This document shows positions 42,801-51,001 of a stretch of 64,000 nt of DNA, piece after piece (within the stretch, counting starts at the first letter, position 1; every line of letters starts with the position of its first letter). The notes under the pieces are model-generated. The model searched no databases. It worked only from the letters and a program-made list of their open reading frames with translations, and was not told the origin of the DNA. A program made the position numbers and the translations under genes. Source of the DNA: CAYIFA01 sp964362625 (GTDB lineage: Bacteria > Patescibacteriota > Minisyncoccia > 1-14-0-10-42-19); the NCBI GenBank assembly GCA_964362625.1, contig CAYIFA010000001.1, forward strand, positions 3,967-67,966. Direction: 5' to 3'.

Positions 42801-42827
42801 GAAAAAACGGCTTATTTGGTTAAGCCG
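42801..42827 (-). terminator. Terminator after the gmd-like gene
   Basis: Stem CGGCTTA/TAAGCCG with a six-base loop, followed by GTTTTTTC on the minus strand. Homologous to the terminator at 41477. Confidence 0.82.
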
Positions 42828-42849
42828 CTTTCATTTTAAAATACAAGTT

Positions 42850-43830
42850 TTATCCGGCATAATACTCGCGCCAGTATTCGAGAAGGTCCGAAAGGGTTTG
42901 CTCAAACGGAATTGTCGGCTGCCAGCCGGTTTGATTAAAAAACTTCTCGGAGGATGGAATCTGCATTGAAACATCTGATGGACGTAATCTTTTTGGATCG
43001 ACTTCGACCCGAATATCATTTCTTAAAGACAACGCCAAAAGCTTACCCAACATATCGCCGACAGTCATCGTAACATTGCCGCCGATGTTATAAACTTCGC
43101 CGGCTTCGCATTTTTCGGTCAAGACCCAGTAAGCCCGGACTGCATCGCGGACATCCATGAAAGTTCTGACGCTTCTAAGGTTGCCGACTTTCACAATGGG
43201 CTCTTCTTGCAAACCGGCTTCAATCGCCGCTATCTGCTTGGCAAAGGATGATTCCACAAAAACCTCGCCGCGGCGCGGACCGGTATGAGTAAACATCCTG
43301 GAGCGTATAGTTTTAATCTCCCAGCTGGTCCAATACTGAAAAGCCAGCATGTCTTCGGCCACCTTGCTTACGGCGTAAGGAGAGGCCGGACGAAACGGGT
43401 TTTCTTCGGTAATGGGGATTTCGTCTTCGCGCACCTGACCGTACACTTCCGAGCTGCTGCAAACATGAACAATCGGATCATAATCCGAAGACTGTTTAAC
43501 GCCCTTGATTACCTCAAGCAAATTACAGGTTCCGATGACGTTTACGTCGAGAGTTGCCGTGGGATAGATAAAGCTAGCATCAACGTAAGATTGAGCGGCC
43601 AAATGAAATATTTTTTTAGGCCGCCAAGTATCGAGCACCCTTTTTAGTGAACCGGGGTCCGTTAGGTCGCCGTATTCTAATGTCAAAGAATTAAGAATAT
43701 GCCGGATGTTATTTTTAGGAGAACGCCAGCGCACAAGCCCAATAATTTTAACTTCCGGATTATGCGCTACAATATAATCCGCCAGATGACTGCCGACGAA
43801 TCCGGTAATGCCGGTAATTAGCACATTCAC
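42850..43830 (-). CDS. GDP-mannose 4,6-dehydratase-like SDR, copy 1
   Basis: A 326-residue extended SDR of the GMD type, which makes GDP-4-keto-6-deoxy sugars. It has ITGITGFVGSHLADYI, IFHLAAQSYVDASF, the active-site CSSSEVYGQV and YAVSK, then SRMFTHTGPRRGEVFVESSFA and VGNLRSVRTFMDVRDAVRAY, which are GMD-typical. GDP-mannose and GDP-heptose are both possible substrates; an HddA-like kinase gene is upstream. The start is GTG 43830 with GAGGAGAAGG before it. Its 3' end is duplicated at 41523. Confidence 0.9.
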   Translation of the reverse strand: MNVLITGITGFVGSHLADYIVAHNPEVKIIGLVRWRSPKNNIRHILNSLTLEYGDLTDPGSLKRVLDTWRPKKIFHLAAQSYVDASFIYPTATLDVNVIGTCNLLEVIKGVKQSSDYDPIVHVCSSSEVYGQVREDEIPITEENPFRPASPYAVSKVAEDMLAFQYWTSWEIKTIRSRMFTHTGPRRGEVFVESSFAKQIAAIEAGLQEEPIVKVGNLRSVRTFMDVRDAVRAYWVLTEKCEAGEVYNIGGNVTMTVGDMLGKLLALSLRNDIRVEVDPKRLRPSDVSMQIPSSEKFFNQTGWQPTIPFEQTLSDLLEYWREYYAG

Positions 43831-43912
43831 GGCCCTTCTCCTCTAATGAAAACTGGGAGTCCCTTACTCTGCGGTCATGTTATCACCTGTGAAATATTTT
43901 CGCAAGATCTTT

Positions 43913-44905
43913 TCAAGTCTCTTGAGTTTTATATATTATCTGGCTGCCGCTTTTATCGAAATCAAAATCAACGCGCTGAAATTTCGCGAGGGAAGAAGAA
44001 ATTTTAGGATGAAGTTCCGGATTGGCATACACCAATAAAAATCCTCCGCCGCCAGCACCCAACAGCTTTCCGCCAGTAGCGCCGGCTTTTTTGGCTCTGT
44101 CGTATAAACTATCTATCAAGGGGTTAGAAATTTTTGAGGCAAGAGTGCGTTTAATTCGCCAGCTTTCATCAAGCAGGCGACCGAATTCATCAAAAAAATT
44201 ATTACCGCTCTTTATAATTTTTTCAGCTTCGTCGGCAATCGCGAGCATAGCTGTAAGCTCTTTCTCTTTTTTCGGCGTATTAGCGATCTGCTCTTTAGCG
44301 ATCTCGGAAGCAGTCCGCGGCATGCCAATATAAAATAACATCAGGTGACGATTAAGCGCATCGGAGACCGAGTCAGCGATATTTACCGGACTGACGCTAA
44401 GGCCATCAGATTTAAATTCAATCACGTTAAACCCGCCGAAAGCCGCGGCAGTCTGATCTTGCGACCCGACATTCTCTTGAATAATATTTTGCTCAATATG
44501 AATCGCGTCATTCGCCAATTTAATTTTATCAGTCGGTTGTCCGGTCAAAGCGCATAAAGAATTAAGAAAACCGACCGTAAAAGCGCTTGATGAGCCGAGC
44601 CCGCTCCTTGCCGGCCAGTCAGCATTATGCTGCATCTCAATACGCTCATTGCCCAAATTCAAATATCGTAAACATTCTCGTACAGACGGATGACGTATTT
44701 TAGATAGGTCATTACGCTTTTCTTGAAAGGTATAACGAATACGATAACGGTAAACAAAAAGCGGAGACAAAAAACGCGTAGTGATATAGCAATACTTGTT
44801 AATGGTAGTGCTTATTACCTTGCCGCGATTTTGGTTAAACCACACCGGATAATCGGTGCCGCCGCCAAAAAACGATATACGAAACGGAGTTCTAGATATG
44901 ACCAT
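43913..44905 (-). CDS. GHMP kinase, HddA-type heptose/sugar 1-kinase
   Basis: The 330-residue protein opens with the hallmark ISRTPFRISFFGGGTDYPVWF region of D-glycero-D-manno-heptose 7-phosphate kinases (HddA) and similar sugar 1-kinases. The GHMP phosphate loop is PARSGLGSSSAF, around residue 100, and the C-terminal motif is GGKLLGAGGGGFLL. HddA phosphorylates heptose 7-phosphate at C1 on the way to a GDP-heptose; related kinases act on fucose or other sugars. Next to a GMD-like gene it fits a modified GDP-heptose pathway, which is inference. ATG 44905. Confidence 0.85.
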   Translation of the reverse strand: MVISRTPFRISFFGGGTDYPVWFNQNRGKVISTTINKYCYITTRFLSPLFVYRYRIRYTFQEKRNDLSKIRHPSVRECLRYLNLGNERIEMQHNADWPARSGLGSSSAFTVGFLNSLCALTGQPTDKIKLANDAIHIEQNIIQENVGSQDQTAAAFGGFNVIEFKSDGLSVSPVNIADSVSDALNRHLMLFYIGMPRTASEIAKEQIANTPKKEKELTAMLAIADEAEKIIKSGNNFFDEFGRLLDESWRIKRTLASKISNPLIDSLYDRAKKAGATGGKLLGAGGGGFLLVYANPELHPKISSSLAKFQRVDFDFDKSGSQIIYKTQET

Positions 44906-44963
44906 GTTGACTATTAAAGTATAAAATTTACCATAAGTTTATGCAAAATTAAAGACCTGCCTG

Positions 44964-45020
44964 CCGCCTGCCTATCCTGTCTACCGGCAGGCAAGCGGCA
45001 GACAGGGCAGGCGCAGGCGG
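44964..45020. repeat. GC-rich long hairpin upstream of the hemN-like gene
   Basis: CCGCCTGC...CCTGTCTACCG (44964-44986) is complementary to CGGCAGACAGG...GCAGGCGG (44996-45020) with a short loop. It is made of CTGCC/GGCAG units in an otherwise AT-rich gap. It ends 18 bases before the -10 box of the plus-strand gene. Confidence 0.75.
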
Positions 45021-45038
45021 TTGATAAACCGGCGCGGA

Positions 45039-45044
45039 TATAAT
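45039..45044 (+). promoter_or_regulatory. -10 box of the HemN-like gene
   Basis: A perfect TATAAT 60 bases before the ATG. The -35 position falls on the end of the GC-rich hairpin (GGCGGT), which is not consensus, so an activator or hairpin-dependent control is possible. Confidence 0.5.
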
Positions 45045-45104
45045 ATGATTTGTTAAGTCAACATTGGTTCTCTGAGAACAAAATAGCGACCGGGGAGGGA
45101 CAAA

Positions 45105-46499
45105 ATGGGTTCAAACGTGGCAAATGATCCTCGTTTACTTATCGAACGTTATACGCAACTAAAAACCAAGTACAACCGCGACGCCAAGTGGTACACCGAA
45201 TACCCGCACAAGCATTTTTGGTCTGAAAGTTTCGGTGAAGAGGACCTTAAAGACGCTTTGCGCAATTTCTTCCTGACCAGAAACGATCCGACTCTACTTT
45301 ATTTCCATATGCCTTTCTGCAACAAACAGTGTTATTTTTGCACTTGTCATACCGAAATTTCACAGGATTACGAAGATATCTTGAAGTACATGAAATCGGC
45401 ATACATGGAAATAGAGCTATACCGCAAATTCTTCGAGACACACGATGTTAAGCCCAACATCCGCGAGGTGCATTTTGGCGGCGGTACGCCTTCAAATCTT
45501 AAAGAAAAAGATTTCGGTGAATTGAAAAACGCTCTTAGCGCCTTCACCGACTTCGGCCAAGTTGAGGAATTCGCGATGGAGATAGACCCGCGCTACGTTA
45601 AACCGGACAAACTGCATTTCTTTGCCGACTGCGGCCTTAATCGAGTGTCATTCGGCATTCAAGATTTTAATGACAAAGTGATGATGGCGGTTAACCGCCG
45701 ACAACCGGCTAAAATTATTGAAAATCTGTTGACGCCGGATGTCCGCGCGAGATTTCAGAGTATCAATTTCGACATTCTCTGCGGACTTCCCTTTCAAACC
45801 CGCGAATCATTCAAGGCAACCATCGAAAAAGTCATTGAACTGACGCCCGACCGCATCGCACTTTATTTTACATCCAAACCCAATGTTAAATTCTCTCCGC
45901 ACTGGCTTAAGATGCCGCAAGGTGTCATACCGAATGAAATCGACAAGAAAATAATGTTCGTGGACGCCTTAGAAATGCTGCGAGATGCCGGCTACATCCG
46001 CACCGGCTACGACATGTTTGCCAAGGCCACCGATAAAGTGGCGAAGGCTCTGGATACCGGCCAGACCACCTGGAATTCATTCGGTTCAACTCCTGGCCGG
46101 TGCCTCGATTATCTCGCCCTTGGCGTGCATAGCTATGGCCGCCTGGGACCAGAGATCTACTACCAAAACGTCTATGAACTCCAGCATTATGAGGGTTTGC
46201 TTACTGCCGGAATGTTTCCGGTGTTTCGCGGGCACAAACTGGGTAAAGACGACCAAATCCGCCGTGACGTTATTGTCACGCTAAGGGTATACTTCGACAT
46301 TCATTTCGGGACAATGGAAAATCGTTATCAGATAAACTTTCGCGATTACTTCCAAAAAGAACTTGCGATTTTGCAAGAATACGCCGACGACGAGCTGATC
46401 GAAATCAAGCCGGATGGCATCGTGATTACCGAACTCGGCAAACAGTTTGCCAATCTCATCTGTGCAGTTTTTGACAAATACGCCAAAGATCGTAAATAA
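45105..46499 (+). CDS. HemN-like radical SAM protein
   Basis: The 464-residue protein follows oxygen-independent coproporphyrinogen III oxidase (HemN) closely. YFHMPFCNKQCYFCTCHT gives C72, C76, C79 and C81, the CxxxCxxCxC set that separates HemN from HemW. VHFGGGTPS, FAMEIDPRYV, RVSFGIQDFNDKVMMAVNR and NFDILCGLPFQT follow in order, and the C-terminal domain is present. True HemN makes protoporphyrinogen; in a glycan locus without visible heme genes another radical reaction is possible. GGGGAGGG precedes the ATG. It converges on the SDR at 46561 over a shared terminator. Confidence 0.87.
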   Translation: MGSNVANDPRLLIERYTQLKTKYNRDAKWYTEYPHKHFWSESFGEEDLKDALRNFFLTRNDPTLLYFHMPFCNKQCYFCTCHTEISQDYEDILKYMKSAYMEIELYRKFFETHDVKPNIREVHFGGGTPSNLKEKDFGELKNALSAFTDFGQVEEFAMEIDPRYVKPDKLHFFADCGLNRVSFGIQDFNDKVMMAVNRRQPAKIIENLLTPDVRARFQSINFDILCGLPFQTRESFKATIEKVIELTPDRIALYFTSKPNVKFSPHWLKMPQGVIPNEIDKKIMFVDALEMLRDAGYIRTGYDMFAKATDKVAKALDTGQTTWNSFGSTPGRCLDYLALGVHSYGRLGPEIYYQNVYELQHYEGLLTAGMFPVFRGHKLGKDDQIRRDVIVTLRVYFDIHFGTMENRYQINFRDYFQKELAILQEYADDELIEIKPDGIVITELGKQFANLICAVFDKYAKDRK

Positions 46500-46513
46500 T
46501 CTGACAAATAAAT

Positions 46514-46543
46514 AACCGTTCCGGTATTACCGGAACGGTTTTT
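46514..46543. terminator. Bidirectional terminator between convergent genes
   Basis: AACCGTTCCGGT and its exact complement flank ATT (12 pairs); TTTTT follows on the plus strand and TTATTTATTTG on the minus. The same stem sequence recurs at 48371-48402. Confidence 0.9.
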
Positions 46544-46560
46544 CTAATCTCATTAGCAGT

Positions 46561-47547
46561 TTAGCCATCACGAAAGGCATCATAACGATGGCCAAGCTTG
46601 TCGCGGTTCCCTTTATACCACAAAACCGTATCGCCTATTCCAAACTCCAAAGAAATTGTCGGATGAAATCCATAACTTTTGGCGCGGGTCGTATCAAGAA
46701 CTCTTCGACGGTCACCTCGTTCGCCTGCAGATTTCTCAGCATTCCATTTTATCTCCGGCTTAACTTCCAAATTATCAACTATTAGCCGAACCAACTCGCG
46801 AATTGTGGCGCCCTTACCGCTGCCGAGGTTAATCGGCTGATATATTTCGTTTTCGGCTGTAAAAAGCATGCCGCGCGCCACGTCTAAAGCATTTATGAAA
46901 TCGCGCTCGGAGGTTCCATCGCCACGAACTTGCAGAGGGTTTTCTCCATCTACCGCCCGTCTAATTAAAGACGGAACCACCATCGCGCTCTCCGCGTCAA
47001 ATGCATCATAGCGCCCATAAGCATTAGCCGGACGGACTATAGAAACTTTCCAGCCATATTCAATGGCAAAAGCTTCTGCCTGCAGTTCGCCCATGCGCTT
47101 GGCCCAGCCGGCAAATTTATCATTCTCCGATGGATTCGCTTTCCACAAATCATCTTCAACCAAAAGTGGTGCCGGATGATATGCGCCGTAAGTGCTCGTG
47201 TATAAATACCCTTTTACCTTGCGTCTTCGCGCCGCTTCCATCAAATTGGTATTGAATTGCAGATGAGTAGTAAACATGGTCGCCGGCTTAGTTTTAGCCA
47301 TAACCGGCGAACCCTTTACCCCCAGCAGATTAAAAACATAATCAACGCCGCCGCATGCCATCATACAATTATCAAAATGGCGTAAATCAGCGCAGATAAA
47401 ATGCACACGCTTATTTGCTGTCTGCGGTCTATCCAGCGAAGCAACTTGGACAAAAGCGCCGCGCGTAAGCAGCATATCGACTAGCGGTCTGCCGATCATA
47501 CCGGTGCCGCCGGCAACCAGAACTACTTTACCGTCGAAGTTATACAT
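46561..47547 (-). CDS. GDP-fucose-synthase-like SDR lacking the usual catalytic tyrosine (C)
   Basis: Starting at ATG 47547, which has AGGAGGTGGGC upstream, the protein is 328 residues; the long reading before it has no site. VLVAGGTGMIGRPLVDMLL binds NAD(P), FNLLGVKGSPVMAKT and RGDGTSERDFINALDVARGM follow, and the active-site segment reads KFAGWAK, again without tyrosine. It is very similar to SDR (B) at 34436, suggesting paralogues from duplication. It is co-transcribed with a PhyH-type oxygenase gene 22 bases upstream. Confidence 0.87.
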   Translation of the reverse strand: MYNFDGKVVLVAGGTGMIGRPLVDMLLTRGAFVQVASLDRPQTANKRVHFICADLRHFDNCMMACGGVDYVFNLLGVKGSPVMAKTKPATMFTTHLQFNTNLMEAARRRKVKGYLYTSTYGAYHPAPLLVEDDLWKANPSENDKFAGWAKRMGELQAEAFAIEYGWKVSIVRPANAYGRYDAFDAESAMVVPSLIRRAVDGENPLQVRGDGTSERDFINALDVARGMLFTAENEIYQPINLGSGKGATIRELVRLIVDNLEVKPEIKWNAEKSAGERGDRRRVLDTTRAKSYGFHPTISLEFGIGDTVLWYKGNRDKLGHRYDAFRDG

Positions 47548-47569
47548 GCCCACCTCCTCTTGGTTTTTA

Positions 47570-48295
47570 TCAGTAGATGAGCGGCCGAAGTTCAATGGCT
47601 TCGCGCTTAGCATTTTTGCCAGACCAAAATGCGACTCCCTTATTGATATATGAAACCGAGAAAAGCGGACGCGAACGAGTCGGCGATAAATTCGGATGCG
47701 AACCATGCACCAAATCACCATGCAATACGAGCATACTGCCTTTCTTGAAAATCAAATCAATCCTGGGGTATTTCCCATACCGCATGGAATCGCGTATCAC
47801 CTTGCCGGGATTTGCTCCGGGCGCTTCATGGAAGCTGATAGTTGGCCGGGCATCCAGTAGTCCTTCTTTATGAGAACCGGCGTAAACATACAAACTGCCA
47901 TTTTCGCGATTAGCATCCTCCAAAAAAATGTTGATGGTGATATACGCGCCATGTTCAGCTTTAGGATAGGCGTTATCTTGATGCGGATTCCAAGCTTGCA
48001 TCGCGTATTTGCTTCCGGCTTTTTTAAAGAGCACTTGGCTCATCAGAGCGACAACCTCGCGTCCCTGCAATTCCTCAAGGATAGTAACCACCCACCACTT
48101 ACGCATAATACTCCGTACTGACTCCGACTCACGGTCTAAATTCATAATCGCCGAAAAATCCGCATCCGCATGATTTTCGATCTCAGCTTTAATCGCATCG
48201 CACTCTTCCGGCTGATAGATATTATCAACGATCAAATAACCAAAACGGTGATAAAAAGCAGTATCTACTTCATATAAGACTTTTAGCTTTTCCAC
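47570..48295 (-). CDS. Phytanoyl-CoA dioxygenase-family (PhyH) oxygenase, second copy
   Basis: A 241-residue Fe(II)/2-oxoglutarate oxygenase. FYHRFGYLIVDNIYQPEEC is the typical N-terminus. H105 and D107 in NPHQDNAYP bind iron, and VLHGDLVHGSHPNLSP with the arginine that follows completes the site. YITINIFLEDANRENGSLYV is highly family-like. Start is GTG 48295, with GAGGGGTTAAT. It has its own promoter and is coupled with SDR (C). Substrate unknown; hydroxylation of a nucleotide sugar or glycan is inferred. Confidence 0.9.
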   Translation of the reverse strand: MEKLKVLYEVDTAFYHRFGYLIVDNIYQPEECDAIKAEIENHADADFSAIMNLDRESESVRSIMRKWWVVTILEELQGREVVALMSQVLFKKAGSKYAMQAWNPHQDNAYPKAEHGAYITINIFLEDANRENGSLYVYAGSHKEGLLDARPTISFHEAPGANPGKVIRDSMRYGKYPRIDLIFKKGSMLVLHGDLVHGSHPNLSPTRSRPLFSVSYINKGVAFWSGKNAKREAIELRPLIY

Positions 48296-48338
48296 ATTAA
48301 CCCCTCTTTCGTATATATGCTTTTACAATTCTTCACGA

Positions 48339-48367
48339 ATACTACTCCGAACAAAAATGTTAGTCAA
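48339..48367 (-). promoter_or_regulatory. Promoter of the PhyH/SDR (C) operon
   Basis: TTGACT (48362-48367), 17 bases, TAGTAT (48339-48344) on the minus strand, four bases after the T-run of the terminator at 48371. Confidence 0.68.
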
Positions 48368-48370
48368 GTT

Positions 48371-48402
48371 AAAAAAACCGTTCCGGAAGCACCGGAACGG
48401 TT
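48371..48402 (-). terminator. Terminator after the second radical SAM gene
   Basis: AACCGTTCCGG pairs with CCGGAACGGTT across five bases, followed by a run of seven T on the minus strand. Nearly the same stem as at 46514. Confidence 0.92.
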
Positions 48403-48422
48403 ATCTAATCTCGCTTGCGTGT

Positions 48423-50234
48423 CTAATCTTTCAATTGTCGAAGAATGTCATAAACCCCAAGAACTTCATAACGCGAACGCCAGTAAGCGGACTCGCAAAG
48501 GATTTCTTCCGTGGCCTGCATTAGTCGCAACGGCGCTTCATTATCGCCAAGCTTCTTCAAACACAGACCGTAAAAAGTGTGCCCTAGTGGGTTTTCCGGG
48601 GCAACGCGCCGACAAATATCCTCAAGCATTTTTGCGATTTTGGCGAGTTTGACAGGATCAGCAATACCGATTATTTTTTCATAATTAATCTTGTAATCCA
48701 CTAAAAACCAATAATCGCCTATATCCTTAGCATCGGGGACAGAGTCGGGATCGGCCACCTTAAACAAATCAACAAAATCCCTAGACCGAGTCTTTTCGCT
48801 GGATTCGCGCAGATATTGCCGGCCATGCGGCCCAATTAAGAAGGCGACATCTTTAGTTTGCAGACTCTCCTCAATCAACCCCTGCTCTACCATCGCGTAA
48901 TATATTTCAGTTGACGGCAGAGGGTTTAGGGCTTGAAGCGGATACCAATCATAACAAAGCTCAAGAGCAAAATTTACCGTATCGGAAATCATGCGCACCG
49001 TTTCATTCGGAAATCCCAGAATCAGAAATCCTTTTACAAATATATGCGGATATTCGTCAATGAATGTTTTAGATTTTCTGAAAGTCGCGAGTGTCCCTGG
49101 TTTATGCATGGCCCGGAGCATCTTCTCATTGCCGGATTCGATTCCGAGATTAAAGCCGATGCATCCTGATTCAGACATCGCTTGCATAATTGCCGGCGTA
49201 ATTGCCGCCGAAATCAAGCCGTTGGAAGCATCCCAGGTTATGTCCATTTTTCTTTCGGTTATTTCATTGAACAAGGCCATCGCTCTTTTACCGTCAAAGA
49301 GCAGGTCGTCATCAAGCCAGGTAATGTGCCTGATCCCATATTTTTCGCTCAACTCCTGAATTTCATCGACAACGCTCTTAACGCTTCTCTCGCGTACTCC
49401 TGGTCCATTGAAAGAAGCAACTGAACAAAAACTGCAATGCGCCCGGCAACCGCGGTTGGAAAGAACGCAAGCGGCCCTACGCCCTTGCCGCATATAAACA
49501 TAAGACCCAATTTGTCCTCGCGCGTCATAAAGCTCCACCGGTAAATCATGATATAAAGGTGCTGCGTCAATTTCGGCCGGACCCGGAGTAGCCCGCTCCT
49601 CAATAGCAACGTAATCGCCGCCAATCATAGTTCCGATTTGCGCCAAAACTTCTTCGCCCAGATATCCATTTACAAAATCCAGAGTATCCGGAAAGCTTTT
49701 ATCGCATTCGTATACGCCGATAAAATCAAGGTGCGGACAATCTTCCATGGCCAACTTTCTGGCGTTAGATAAATGAACTCCGCCGCCAAAAACCGTCAAT
49801 TCCGGGTCATGCTCTTTGATGGCCGCGGAAACCAGCTTAATCGCGCTATGCGACATGGTAAACATTCCGGAGAGTCCGACCAAGTGCGGCTGAAATGAGC
49901 CGAGACGTTCAATTAACTTCTCCTTCCAGACACCGAAATAAAAGCTTTCGCGCGCGATATGCGCGTAGTCAAGAACCTCAAGATTAAGATCCAAGATGTC
50001 GGTCTGGTAGCCGCGGTTTGTGAGATCGCGGCAAAGCACTCCCACCCCATAAGGCTGATAGGCCCAGTAGCGATTGCGTATAGCGCGGTCTACAATAAAA
50101 GCATGTTCTTCAATGTGCGGAAGCTGAATCATAAGAATGCGCGTGCATGGCGTCTTAACCACCGCTTTCAGCTTACGCGCGATTTTCAGCCGTGCATCTT
50201 CGCCCTGAGTACTTACCGGCAACTTCCAGGTCAT
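48423..50234 (-). CDS. B12-binding-type radical SAM protein, second copy
   Basis: 603 residues. The N-terminal cobalamin-type domain has ILMIQLPHIEEHAF, YQPYGVGVLCRDLTNRGY, LVGLSGMFTMSH and LTVFGGGVHLSN, with no DxHxxG ligand. The radical SAM motif is LSNRGCRAHCSFCSVASF. IRHITWLDDDLLFD and GFNLGIESGNEKMLRAMHKP are typical of the group. The last 80 residues form helical TPR-like segments (NPLGHTFYGLCLKKLG). Action on a glycan or lipid intermediate is likely from the context. Start ATG 50234 with GGAGGATAGCC; single gene with its own promoter. Confidence 0.87.
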   Translation of the reverse strand: MTWKLPVSTQGEDARLKIARKLKAVVKTPCTRILMIQLPHIEEHAFIVDRAIRNRYWAYQPYGVGVLCRDLTNRGYQTDILDLNLEVLDYAHIARESFYFGVWKEKLIERLGSFQPHLVGLSGMFTMSHSAIKLVSAAIKEHDPELTVFGGGVHLSNARKLAMEDCPHLDFIGVYECDKSFPDTLDFVNGYLGEEVLAQIGTMIGGDYVAIEERATPGPAEIDAAPLYHDLPVELYDARGQIGSYVYMRQGRRAACVLSNRGCRAHCSFCSVASFNGPGVRERSVKSVVDEIQELSEKYGIRHITWLDDDLLFDGKRAMALFNEITERKMDITWDASNGLISAAITPAIMQAMSESGCIGFNLGIESGNEKMLRAMHKPGTLATFRKSKTFIDEYPHIFVKGFLILGFPNETVRMISDTVNFALELCYDWYPLQALNPLPSTEIYYAMVEQGLIEESLQTKDVAFLIGPHGRQYLRESSEKTRSRDFVDLFKVADPDSVPDAKDIGDYWFLVDYKINYEKIIGIADPVKLAKIAKMLEDICRRVAPENPLGHTFYGLCLKKLGDNEAPLRLMQATEEILCESAYWRSRYEVLGVYDILRQLKD

Positions 50235-50279
50235 GGCTATCCTCCGTCATATAAAATTGTCAGGCTTTACTCTAGCGAT

Positions 50280-50308
50280 AATATAAAACACTGCTAAAGC
50301 CGTGTCAA
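50280..50308 (-). promoter_or_regulatory. Promoter of the second radical SAM gene
   Basis: TTGACA (50303-50308), 17 bases, TATATT (50280-50285) on the minus strand; the -35 begins in the T-run of the terminator at 50308-50340. Confidence 0.75.
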
Positions 50309-50340
50309 TAAAAATACTCGGCGTTTTGCAGCCAAGTATT
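50308..50340 (-). terminator. Terminator after the Nudix gene at 50351
   Basis: AATACTTGGC pairs with GCCGAGTATT (one G-U) across eight bases, then TTTATT on the minus strand. Confidence 0.85.
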
Positions 50341-50350
50341 TTAAAAATTT

Positions 50351-50917
50351 TTAGTATTGAAGCGATATGCCAAGATGCGGCAAGGCAAGCATAGTCAAAA
50401 CAATTGTCTTCGAATCAATAATCTTTCCCTCCCAAATCATTTCAATCCATTGCCGTAAATCAAAGGTTTCAGCTTCAATATACTCAATATCATCGAGCTG
50501 TAATTTTCCTACTTTTACGCAGTCGGTCGCGAGATAACAGCCGTATTGCAGCCGCAGCCCATCCGGCTCCCACCACATGGCCGGGCAAAGCTGTACGATT
50601 CGTCCGGGCGCGTAACCCGTCTCTTCTTTTAATTCCGACTCAACTATCTCGACATCGGTTTGGTTTCCTTTTGGATTGCCGCCAGGCAACTCAATAAGCA
50701 CGTCTTTGGCCGCGTGCCGGAATTGGCGGGTGGCAATTACTTTTTTGTCCATAGTTACCGGAAAAACAATGACCGGATGAATGCCGATACCAGCACGAAT
50801 CAATGCATAAGTATAAGTTTCACCGGTTTTCGGATTAAAAAAATCTTCAGTGATAAACTCTTTGCGATACAAGCTAAGCAAAACCTTCGGCTCGCCAACT
50901 CTTACCGGAGTTTCCAT
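50351..50917 (-). CDS. Nudix-family protein with altered Nudix box
   Basis: A 188-residue protein like ADP-ribose pyrophosphatases: IHPVIVFPVTMDKKVIATRQ and the conserved LPGGNPKG turn. The Nudix box reads G, x5, Q, x7, SEL, x, EETGY, so the first glutamate is glutamine and the arginine serine, although the two metal-binding glutamates remain. Activity may be lowered or altered. It has a strong promoter and terminator of its own. ATG 50917 is preceded by AAGAGGAGTAGGCG. Confidence 0.82.
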   Translation of the reverse strand: METPVRVGEPKVLLSLYRKEFITEDFFNPKTGETYTYALIRAGIGIHPVIVFPVTMDKKVIATRQFRHAAKDVLIELPGGNPKGNQTDVEIVESELKEETGYAPGRIVQLCPAMWWEPDGLRLQYGCYLATDCVKVGKLQLDDIEYIEAETFDLRQWIEMIWEGKIIDSKTIVLTMLALPHLGISLQY

Positions 50918-50955
50918 CGCCTACTCCTCTTGAAAAAATTTACAAATCTAAGTCA

Positions 50956-50984
50956 TTACTATCAGGACGTACGATATATGTCAA
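50956..50984 (-). promoter_or_regulatory. Promoter of the Nudix gene, fused to a palindrome
   Basis: TTGACA (50979-50984), 17 bases, TAGTAA (50956-50961) on the minus strand. The -35 overlaps the end of the palindrome at 50983-51001. Confidence 0.68.
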
Positions 50985-51001
50985 CCAAGCTCAGCTTGGT
51001 T
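50983..51001. repeat. Palindrome overlapping a -35 element
   Basis: AACCAAGC/GCTTGGTT with a three-base centre. It covers the stop codon of the PfpI gene and runs into TTGACA. Similar sequence precedes the TTGACA of the promoters at 57196 (GGCCAAGC/GCCTGGTT) and 2949 (CCAAGCTCGG). Confidence 0.75.
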
